A DNA stretch of 64,000 nucleotides from Phoronis australis. Lineage: Eukaryota; Phoronida; Phoronidae. The notes beneath the pieces were generated by a model, which was not told the origin of the DNA, did no database searches, and saw nothing but the letters and a program-made list of their open reading frames with translations. Location of the stretch: assembly GCA_002633005.1 (NCBI GenBank), contig NMRA01000481.1, forward strand, positions 268,715 to 332,714, in the 5' to 3' direction. Below, one piece after another: positions 41,301 to 53,300 of this stretch; the stretch's first letter is position 1, and each line of letters opens with the position of its first letter. The position numbers and the translations under genes are program-made.

Positions 41301-44300
41301 GAGCCACCTGTGGGAATGCTCCTACAACAACGGGCAGGGTAAGGCAGTACTGATGGTTAATACTACCTAATACTGACCACTAATTGTAGCTGCCTCTTCT
41401 GCTCTTGTGGTGCCCTCTGTGGTCCTCAACTTTCATGCTTTGCCCCTCAGTATACTTTTTACCTTTTGCCACCTTTTGTCTATCAAAAACATGTCCAAAT
41501 GACGATTGCCCCGGAAAGGCAGAACTATAAGTCGATCAGTTTTTTGGACTATTTAAAAGTTGAAGCAGTAACTTATTTCATTCTCTTTTTCAGAAATGTG
41601 CTAAAACAACTTTCAAGTCCTTTGTTTTTTCCTTATAATGTAACACTGTTGTTTAATGTGAAAATAGACCACTCCTTGTTTAATTACGAAATGTTACTTA
41701 AATGTCCAACAAGGGCCTCTTTTGTGACGTAAGAGCACATTAATTACTTGCTCTATCCGTTCTCATAGTTTTGGCTGCGAGCAGCAGTTGCAAGGATCGA
41801 GTCCTCGGTAGCTCAGTGGTGAGAGCACTACACCGACAATCTAGAGACCCGTGGCTCGATTTCCAGTTAGAGTTCCTGATTTTTCTCCGTTTATTTGACA
41901 TATTTTGTTGGACAATATGGCTGGTTGAACTATGGCAAAATTCTCCAGTTCTGAACGAGTATTTTGTTCAAGGCCGGGGCTTGTACCAAATTTTAGAAAT
42001 GTTTTTACAAACACACTTGCGCAGATCGGCTGTTCCATGTTAGATGCTCCGTGACAATTGTCTCCCCTGTAAGTGTGACTATAATAACGATTTCTTGTTA
42101 TACAACAGTGAGTGGGATGACTGACGCGGGTCATTATTGAGGAGTTAGAGACGTTGGTTTGCCTCTTGCCATCACAGAATTCTTCTTATTGGCACCGCGA
42201 ACACATCATTCATTTATTCATCTCTGAAATCTCTAGGTACCCTTCCAAAGTAACAGAGCTGGGTATAGTGTTCATGCTGCGACCAATTATTTAGTTTCTG
42301 TGTTGCATTGCAGATACCATGTCGAAAAGGCCCATTGTGGAGGGGGAGATAACTACCATCGATATCCAGCGAGGTTGTTATGACCTTGGCATTAGTATTG
42401 TTGGGGGCTGTGACACACCATTGGTAAGTAGCGTCCGCTGTATTTTGGGATTAATTGCACTTTTTTAAAGTTACGGAGAATATAAATGTACTATAGTTGG
42501 AGTTACGCCCAGAAAGTGATAGAAAGCATTAGGTGTGGGCATTAATTATGCCATTTTTCATACATTAGAAGTAATACGACATTGAGGACTGCTGCGAATA
42601 CTAAAAATTGTACAAATTAAAGCGGCAAACCTGCGTTGCATACAGCAAACGAACTCTATTTTAAGACCTCCAGTTGACACTGTGAAAACTGTCTCTACAT
42701 GAGGTAAGTAATTTTTGGGTTCGTAAAAAGAACTAACAGTTCATAATCTGTTGAGACCATGCTCGGCGTTTAAAATGATACGCTTTGACAAACTGGTTGT
42801 TATTACCTGATCACCAACAATAACACACTTCTAATCACATCTTTGAAGCCGTTAAAGCACAATTTCAAGTACATTTCATAACGGTATAAGGTCGAAATCA
42901 AAAGTTAGTTTTTATGATAAAAGTTGGGTTTATAACCAATAATAAAGTTGTATTGAATTTACTGTAATTTTCATTTGTGTCGCACAAAAATAATTGCCAA
43001 AATGGACGTTGTTCCGTTCTTCAAGGGCTGATTACTGCATTGGAAATAACGAGTGTTACAGGAAATGTCGTTTTGTAACTTTTACACACTACAACTCGTG
43101 CTTGTAACAGACAAAAGCGTTCTTAATCTTTAGTTTTGTGGAGAAATTTTAACAAAATAGGATTTTACTTGTCAGCCATATTTGTGTTGAATATGTGAGG
43201 AATTGCCATGACTTGCATTGTGTGCTCATATTTTCTTTTAAAGATCTATTGCATGCTCCTAACTATGCTCATTTATAGCAGGAACTAAACGACAATGCTA
43301 TTTGAACATGGTCTACGCTAAACGAAGTGCAATGGTATTCATTGATAACTTCTTAAATGTGAAAACAAAAAATTCTGCAAATTGGTAACCTTTGTGCTAA
43401 TGACGTATCTTGGAGGCTCACATAGCCCGCATCATTCAGTGTTATTCCCCAACACCATGTCACAATACTTACTGGACGTGGTTGAGTGATTATGGCCTAT
43501 CATTTTGGACACAAAACTCGATCTTAAAAACATTTTGCAATTCTCAACGTACTTCATATTCAAATTGTCGCTGTATCTTGTGTTTCTATCTAATTCGTCC
43601 TAGCAATCACAGAGATAAGGAATTAGCGTGCAAGTTCCACTTTAATTGAGCAAAAAGTCGGTTTACCGGGTGCCTCACTTTTCCTCATGGAAGAAATTAA
43701 TTGTGATCCTCTCATCCGTGAGAAAGTTTTCACTTCAGTGAATTATTAGTCTTAACTACCATACCTTACACTTAGTTAGCCCTGGTAAGACCGGTGGAAC
43801 ATAAATAAAAAGTCATTAGTCCAGTTTTCTTTGATGCAAGTGTAATCTAGGTTTTAATAACGTTTTTTCTAGTCTTGTCTTTTCTTTCTGAAATTCACTC
43901 GTGTGCAGTGAGGTGTGAGAATTCGTTAATGAGAATTCCACCCATGGTGTGTCCAATTTGCAGAAATGTTGCTCTGTTAACTGCAACTATGGCTTGTTTA
44001 TTCAGTATTAACCTAATTTTACTGTTAACTCCAAGCTTATTTTCAAAAGACCTTCCCGGCAATTCTCATTGTTTCTCCTTCCTCAAAGATGAACGTGTCA
44101 TTTTCCAGTCAACAGCTGGAAGTGAATGTGTGTTTTAAGTGCATTTTCTACAAAAACGCCCCGTGCAATTTAACTAAAGCAGATTACATGTCACTCCTTG
44201 CTGATGGGCTACTTTGTAAATCAAGCAAAGGACTTGTCAGTGTGAATGGTCTATTATTTCTAATCGCAACCATCGAGTAATAATCGTTAGACGATGATAA

Positions 44301-47300
44301 AGAATTTTATTCACGTAATTGGTTGTCTTTTCAGCCACATTAGTTTACTGAGTGTTGTCAAATAGGCCTACATGTAACCAGATATGTGATAACATACGCT
44401 TTAAGTTATTGTTGCTTTCTGGAGGCACAGAACTCCTCAAACTTTAACCAAGGTCAATCAATATCACCTGTGCTCCCTAGTCTGGATGGAGCACAATCGT
44501 GGAAATCTAGAAGTGTAGACTTGTTTTCAGAATGTTGATCATTTCTGTTGACTGAAGAAAAATCAAAACATGGCAACAATCGCCACGGATACACTGACTT
44601 GTCTCCACGAAATGAACCTTCTTGCTGTGCCCCTCTAGCTAATATGTTAAAGCAAACAATAATAGTCACTTATAATGGTTCCTCATTTTGAGAACCAGTT
44701 TCCTCTAGTGAGTAATGGGCATCAGACTGGTTCTAGATATACGGTATACCTGCAAGTGACTATTGCCTAGTGAACAGTAAATGTACCGATGCGCGATACT
44801 TGAGCTGCCGAGCAATACAGCTTATAAAACTGAAGTTCCCGCAGTGACGAGATAAGACGTCCGGGGATTTACTGTCGTGACAGCTGTGTGCAAGTGGAAT
44901 TCAGAATTGGAGTAGTTGAGATGACAGGTCATTGTCTGTCATGGTGTATTAATACCTGCTGTGACGTGGAACTGGAAAAATCTGATTAGTTTTAGTGTGT
45001 ATTGTATTTGATTCAATATCGGCTTCACCGCTGTTACACAGTAATAACACAGAAAAAAATCGTTGCATTTTCTACAAATTTGAATCAAGTTTTTGAAATG
45101 AATGAGATCACCTGGACACAAAAAGGAATGATATAAACAATATAGAAAACGCTAATGTATGAAATTTTCATTTAAATCAGTGTGTAAAATCTACACGCTT
45201 CATGGTGGGTTTCACTGTCCCGCGATGGGAGATCCTCCTGATCTAAACAATCTTTACCATGTCGCACAACGACGTTGTTCCCAAGCTACACTGTGGTTGG
45301 TACTTATGGCCTGTTTTCCTGCCATTCCAGATGGGTGTAATGATACAGGAGGTCTTCCCATACAGTGTCGTGGAGAAGGACGACAGGTTACTGCCTGGTG
45401 ACCAGATACTAGAGGTACGGTACTTGTGGTCCCAGGGTCTAATCTCCGAACTAAGACTTAAAGTTTTAAGTTAACTCGAAGAGTGCAATCGGTCAATTAC
45501 CGAGTCGAGTTTTGAGTACAGGGATTAGACCTTGACCCCTGGTCAACACGGTTTTATTGTTATTTTCTTGGCCGAGTTCTGTTGTGAGCTTTCGTATGAT
45601 TGTAACTATGGTGACGGTCATGGTTCTCTGCCTGGTATGATATGATGAGTGTTGCGAGAGTGTTGTACGTGAAACCCTGTAACCAATCATTGAACTGATG
45701 CCAAAAGGAAAAAAACTTTTATTAAAGACACTGCCAATCTCTCAAAAGTTTAAAGTTGTAGCATTAGACTTTCAAACTCGATATAAGTAGGCCCAAAGGC
45801 AAACTGGTGGAGGCGGAATTAAAGTCGTTGTTGCAACGAGTCAAAACAGATTGCGGAGAACGCTGTGCATGCGTGTGTGTATGTGTGTGTGCGTGCGTGC
45901 GTGCGTGTGTGCGAGTGTGTGTGTGTGGTAATCATATTTATGGAACATTCTATTTTAAGGTAACTGTGAACCTCGTTCATCAGATTGTACATGTGTGCAA
46001 ATATCTTAAATTCTGTTTGCTCTAACCCCTACAAAGTATACATTTTCTGAAAGGTGGATAAATTTCCTAATGGAATTTATTGTTCTTATTTACTTGTCTT
46101 TATTTTTTCATGAGATAGGCAAAAATTGAACAATCATATTGGTCTGAGATATCAGTTCCCTCGAAAATGCCGTTATCAACATGTTGACAAAAGACCAATA
46201 TGATTGGAAGGACAATATTGTTAAAGTCTCTGTCCATAGTAAAAAAATACCATAAAATGCATGTTTTGTTCAAAAATAAAGACAAGTAAATAAGAATAAT
46301 AATTTTTGTTAGGAAATTTATTCACCTTTAAGAAAGTGTATACTTCATAGGGGTTAGAGCTAACAGAATTTAAGATATTTGCACATAAGTACAACCTTGT
46401 AAACACGGTTCACAGTTACCATAAGAGGTAATAAACACTTGATAGTTACACTGCAATCTGTAGTCCTTTATATTTCAATTACCATCCTACGAAAAATCTC
46501 TTGAGATTTGGCTCTAATCTATTCAACAATATTTGGACAATTGGAATGTAATAGGCTGCAGGTAGATGTGATGGGTCAATGGTCGATTTTATTAAAAAAT
46601 AATTGGTAATGACCAAAAGTCAAGCGCTCGAGTAGGAGTTTGTCCGAACGTATTAATCGAGTACGGAAATTTATGTATATGGATGGACATTATGGGAGAT
46701 AGTTTTACTGCTGTTCTCGCATTATAAGTTGCTTGCTTGAAAGTCAATAAAATGATAATTATTTCATATTTTTATAGTGTTAAATTATCAATACATATTA
46801 TGCTTATTCCTAAGGTTGCTGGTGATTTTCATGACCGCGGGCACTCATGAAAACAAAACTTGGAAAATGGGGTTGATTTCTCTCTCTGTAATTTCCACGT
46901 GATCCACCATGAACAAATTCGCTCTTGGCTCAGACTTATCTCCCAAGCATGAACAAAATAATTCTCAGCTAAAGCCGTGTTTGTGTAAGATACATTAGCA
47001 TGGTAGTTTAAAAAGTTATATATGCTTTTCATTGTTTTCTAATTTCTTCAGTTTTGTGTATTCTACACACATATAGTCTGCATACTTGATCTTTGTGCAA
47101 TGACAGGTTTCAGTAGTTCACGTGAAATCCAATTATAAATTGTTGCATGGATAATTTATTGCTTCTTAGTGCCCTATCTTAACTTGGATGTTGCAAAGCA
47201 TTTGAATGTGTTGAGGGCTCTCACGGAAAGCAGTGCTGAGGATTGACGTTATCCTAGAGAGATTTTTTAAAAAAGATGTATGGACCGCCTTCTATGGGTT

Positions 47301-50300
47301 CTGTTACCAGAGCCCCTCAAGTCTTGATCCTAGATCTGGGCCTGCCCCTGCGTTAGATATTGAGCGATTCCTGGACATGCCAGGGACAAATTTAAAGCGC
47401 CTTCTACATCTTTCATGCATTGCCAGAATCCCCGTTCTAGTCTTGATCCTAGAGCTGAGTTTGTCCCTCGAATGTTAACTCCTTCTTACATCTTCTAGGT
47501 AAATGGTGAGGATCTTAGTCATGCCACCCATGAAGAGGCAAAGAATGCCTTGATGCAGATCTACCCCATCTGTAGATTGACCGTGTACAGGGAACACGCT
47601 GAGGAGAGTAGACCTATAGAGAAAGAGGGTACGCATTAGTGTTAAAGGAGTGTTGTGGGAACCTGAGTGGGTGGTCTGCAGACTGATTCTACAGGCAGAG
47701 TAGACCTATAGAGAAAGAGGGTATGCATTAGTGTTAGTGGAGGTGTTATGTGAGACCTAGAGAAAGATCATGATACTATTATGATATAGGGCTCTGTACA
47801 TTTACTTTTGAACTTTAAAGATACAATCCTATGGGTACTGAATGCTAGATAGCCCCAGGAATACAAATTATACTTAATAGATTTTGTATTGTTTTAAAAG
47901 TGTTTTATTTTTGTTTCAGAAATTTTAAAAATATGCATCAATAAAAAGCCAGGGAAACTGCTCGGAATCAAACTTGTGGGTAAAAAGTAAGTCACTATCA
48001 CTTGTCGGTCATATTGACTTTTTGCAAGATAAGATGTAAGGTTGCCCTACTTCTGTCCATGTCATGGTGCAAAGCTGTTGCTGCCCTACTGGCGTCCGTC
48101 TGTGGTTTGTAAAACCTGCAGGTCTTGCTAGTCAAAGGTTATGGAATAGGATGGCGGCGTGTTCACCTTACATCCGCGTGTTAATGGAAACCTCCAGGTG
48201 GGGTATTTGAGGTGTTTTAGAAGCTGATTGCATTGACATGGAATGGTTGATGAAATGCGTGATTCAATATTTCATCGTCAGTGTGACCAATCACTTCAGT
48301 GACTGCCATGTTGCTGTGATACGCTAATAAGCTCCCAAGGACGCCCGCAAAATGCTCCCCTTTCACTCATGTGATTTTGCATGATCTTTGTGATTTTGCT
48401 TTTAGGCGAGTTTTGTTCGGCTGTTGAATGCATTCCAAGTTAGAACGCTAAAAATGGTGTTGTGTGCGTCATGATACCAACAAATTTTCTACATTTCATT
48501 GATGCCATCAGCTGTTCAGGGGACTAGAACACAGTTATGAGGACTTTCCCCAAGTCAAAATTCTGGGCTTGAACATTTTTAGATTACCAAAAACATTGTG
48601 GAGATGAAACTCATGAATATTTGTGATACGTTTTAGTGCAAGGAGATTCCTTCTCTGTACTGCACTTCTGTGAGGAATCGTCTTATCTTTCATTACGTGT
48701 TACATTTTTCAGGTTTGGTCCAGGGCTGTATATATTAGATGTGGTGAGTAAATACATTGTTACTGTTGGGCCCTCTTGGTACATACTGGATATACGGTAG
48801 TCTATGTTGTGAACAGATTTGTTGAAACGACTTTGTGTTAGTAATGCGTGACATTTTAGCTGAATTTAACTCTAATGTTGGTGTGTTTGTTTCAATGGAG
48901 GTTGCCGATCTCTGGAACCCCGTAACTACAAGACACCATTTACTAGTTAGAGATTGGGAAACTATCGAATATTGCTGATGTAAGGTCATGTAGTCAAGTC
49001 TGAAGGTTTTCACTCCACTAGCCCAGCTCCACAATCTTTTGAGCAGACACTGGGTAGAATGAAATATCATTTGATTCGTGTTTGTGTCGCCAATTTCTTT
49101 CAGTTTACTGTACTCCAGGAGAGTTAATACAAGACTCCTTTATTCAGGTACCGGGAACGCTAGCTCATACTGATGGCCGCCTGCTGCCTAATGACCGAAT
49201 TCTGGAGATCAATGGGGTTGGCATGGAGCATGGCTCTCAGGAAAAAGGTGCTGCAGTGATTAAGGTGAGAAGTGCCACCTAGGGTTTCAGGTGGGTCTGA
49301 GAGATCCAGGTCTACATACTCAAGCAAGGCTTCTATTGGAAATTTTTATTCCTGGGGGTATATTTTGTAATTTGTATTCTACACATTTGTATGACTTGGT
49401 TCTTTTCTAAGGCACTCACAGTATGGGTTTCTAGACCATTCTTATCGAAGTGTAAACTATTTAGAATATTATTTGAGGTGCAAAGGAGTGGAAGAACTGA
49501 TCGACACTGCACGAACTCTGTGATTTTCAGTGAAATGCCGCCTGCTCAGAATGGCGCTTACGTAGACAATTTTACACACTATCCTTTAGTAAGCAGTGAA
49601 ACTGAATATCATCTAATGGACAGTGTGTGAAGTTGTCTGTGTTAGCATCACAAAGTGCAGACGACATTTCACTGAAAGTTCCATGCAAATTAGGTTGCTT
49701 GAATGTGATACAGGCAAGTTCAGTTTGGTGTGTATGCGATAGCTTGCTTGTTGGCTAGTGAGAAAAAATAAAAGTGATATTTAAGAAAAGAAAGGTCAAA
49801 GGTGCTTGTCAGTTTGAAGAGGCGGTTTCCTACAAATCTCTGCACATTGATGTGCACGCGTACTTTTCTGAGACTTCGTTCCCCAGATTCTAAGCAAAAG
49901 AAGCTGGTTGTAAAAGTATGTTATACTGTTGTGGTTTGTGGTATTCAGATCCAGTTCAGAATGTGGGTTGAAAACAAAAATAATGGAAACAAATTCATAT
50001 CCCGATTTATGTATGCTGTGTTCATTGCTGGAGTTTACTGTGCTGTCGCTGTGCATGCCTGTAGTATATATCTTGACTTTCACCGCAGGCAAGTGTTGAC
50101 AAAATACAGTTTGTCGTCTCTCGAAAGTCCCGTCCCAAGACACCAGAGGTGCTACACTCGTCTGCTCGTGACAATCCTGCCTACGAGATGTCCCTGCTGG
50201 AAGACGCCACTGAGAGGCTGTCGTCGACATGCAGTAAATGCCGGGAGAAAATGGTGCAAGTCAAAAAGGTCATTTCTTTTTTATTTTGTTAGTCATATTT

Positions 50301-53300
50301 TTCTTGTAGGATAATGATCTCATCAGCCAAGTCTCCTCTGACCTTTGACCCCGTGAAATGAATTTTAGTAACCCATCAGGGCTGAGTTGCTTAAGCCTTC
50401 AAAAGTTATCCGCTGGATAAGTTTGATTGTTGCATGACGTCCGGTGCATTGTTCAACAATAACAACGTGACGCGTGATAATGCGACGTCATTGTTGCGAT
50501 ACGGCGTATAACTTTTATGCAACTGGGCCAGGATATTATCTTGATTAAAATTCATTCTAAACTTCAGTTAACAGCGCTGGAAAGCTTCAGTTGGTGTGTG
50601 ATGTATCAACAATTCTGTTTTAAGAACTGCGTATCCTGGGTTTTGGGTATTTTGTTAATGCATTTTGAATGATAGTGTTCAGGCCAAAGGAAAACAGATA
50701 AAATGTTGTTTCCATGATATGGCTGTCAACCCTTTCTGCAGATTCTTGTCTACTTAATGCCAGCTGAAAATAACGACTGCAATCACTCATCACAATCTTT
50801 CAATGCAGCCGCACTGGTCCATTGTGTAGAGTACGCGAGCACGTTGACCTAATTCTTTTGTACAGGGCACAATGTCAACAACTTGATTATAATCGTTCAT
50901 AAGATTTTTGATGCCATGGCAACTGCTGTGAAGGTTCTACTATTGATACTTTTTGATCACTCAAAGTTGTCTGCTTTAACCCAGCATAAGGCCAATGCCT
51001 GCATACAAGTATCTCATTGTCAAGTCTTAATCACAAACAAAACCACTTATTTGCAAAATACGTTTATAGAATCGATGTTTGGCCAAAAGGAAGAGAATTG
51101 TGTATCTGAACCTTTGAGTGGGTTGTGCTGTCATCTGCATTTGTTGCACAGTGCAACTTTTAGAGATAACACAAGATTCGGCGATTGATTAGATATGAAT
51201 TATAGGTTTAGTGTTAGCCGTCTTGAGGGATAGCTTTGATGGTGGTGAATTCCTCTCAGCCGTCATACCCTAGAAACTCACTTGCGTTCAGCCATCATGG
51301 GGAGGCATTTTGTCCATTTTCTTTTGGCTTGTACTTTAGATAGTACGAACAAGCAACTTAATTTAATTTTGAAAATTGTCTATTATAATTGTTTAAAGTC
51401 TATAAAATTTTAAGTCTGATCAACACGCCAAATGTGGCCATATCATGTGACCTAATGAATATAAGTCTGAAAGGATTTCTGCTCCAACCGGGACTTGTAC
51501 CCGGAACCTTCTGCTTTAGATGACTTGTATTCATTAGGTCACGTGACGTGGCTACAGGTGACACGCTGACCAGACTTAAAAATGCGATCTACATTTCCTT
51601 TTCGTAGAATGATTTATTTTTTAAAAGAATTAACATTTTCTGAAACTAAATTTTGATTCACAAGCTTCAAGTCACTTCATGAAATTCGCACCAGAAATTT
51701 TCTCTGCAAAAGCGCCATTTGTCAAATATTTGTCCTGTTGAAAGACGAAACCATTGAATTTGTTTGCCGTCGTCTTTGCAGAGCTGTGACGAGACGCTGG
51801 GAATGAGTGTGTCTGGTGGTCTGAATAGTCAACGGGGCGACGTGCCACTGTACGTAACCAACATCACAACACATGGGTGTCTGAGTCGGACTAAACAGAT
51901 GAAGGTGAGCTTTAAACAGCTTATTATTTAAAATGACTTATTCTTATTAAAATGACATAGGCAAAAAATTGAATTTTGGACCTCAAAAGCGAGGGCCTCC
52001 TATATTATAGGGGGCCCCGCCGAAAGGAGGCTGGAGAGCAAGGCCACCTATATTAATATAGGGGCCCCGCCGAAAGGAGACCGGAGAGCGGGGCCCTCTA
52101 TATTAATATAGGTGGCCCCGCTGAAAAATGGTTGTACGATATTCATTAGGTGGTCGTTTTGAACGAAGGCTACTGACGCTTTGTATTGTCTTGAACAGGA
52201 ACAGATTGTTGTTCAAAACTGGTTGTCCAGTTAAAAAAGCTTGATGATTGAGACGGTCCATTTCTATGTATTCTATGATTCAATGTTATAAAGAAAAGAT
52301 AAATGGATTAAACACAGTAAAATTTGGTGAGTGTATACGTATTTCTTTATGGCCGCTTAAAATCATTTCTGCTCGCTGTTTTCAGAAAGGCGACATTCTG
52401 GTCTCCATTAATGGAGAGCGTCTAATGGACTGTAGCCACACGGAGGCAGTTCAGATTTTGAAAGCTGCGACTTCCGAGACGACCATTACACTCCACCTGT
52501 TGGATGGGCCTGAGACTAGCGATAGCTTTGCCAACTTTGTACCGTCATGGATGTACTGGCTTCAGCTTCCCGAGTGAGTGTTGTCATGGTAACCTGGACC
52601 ACATCATAAACAGTGCTCTCTACTCATTTATCAATTCCGACTTCAGGTTTCAGTTTAGTGAAAATTTCTTTTCACCAAATTGTCAACTCTGACAAGAAGT
52701 ACAAAGGTGGACCCAATTTCATATCCTCAAAACAGGAAGTGCCTCATTCTGTTTATACGTAACCATCAAATGTTATCCACTCTTACCTTAGAAGAATAAT
52801 AAATAGTAGAATATTAAATAAGTAATGTATAAGCAGGCCTGATCAACTAAATCAAAGATTGCGAATATCAATGGTCTGCGTAATTTCATCGTTGCTGATG
52901 CTATTGAAGTTGTACCGCTGATACAAAATGGCATCTTAAAAACAGAAGGCACAATCTTTGAGTGATGTTGTTGCTTTGTACTTGTTTGGCATCTCTTTTT
53001 GCTTCCACATTGCTTATTCATAAAACTGTCTTGTGCCTGTATCTGTTAGGGTCTGTATGCTTCAGAAGTTGACATTGTGGTAGTTCGACAAATAATGGAT
53101 CGAGACATCATCATCAAATTCTGTACGTGATTTGCTGTTACACGAACGGACTTGTCTTGTATTCATGCCGTTTCCTTTACTCAGGATGTGCCAGACGGAG
53201 AACACAATCACTATGCAGAAAGGTCTTCACCACACGCTGGGCTTCTCCATCGTGGGAGGCAGTGACAGTAGTCGAGGTCCGCAGCCGATATTTGTCAAGA

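Noticed and set aside
41798-41875. Functional tRNA gene
   Set aside because: A and B boxes are present, but the acceptor stem does not pair and the T loop has an extra base. A SINE head or pseudogene fits better.
41771-42043. Possible missing LNX exon with NPAY between the zinc finger and PDZ1
   Set aside because: I scanned 41339-42313 for an open phase 1-1 segment with NPxY and found none. The open frame here is read through a SINE.
49802-50314. 170-residue plus-strand and 144-residue minus-strand open frames at 49.8-50.3 kb
   Set aside because: Both overlap LNX exon 10 in wrong frames. The true frame is fixed by splice phase and LNX similarity.
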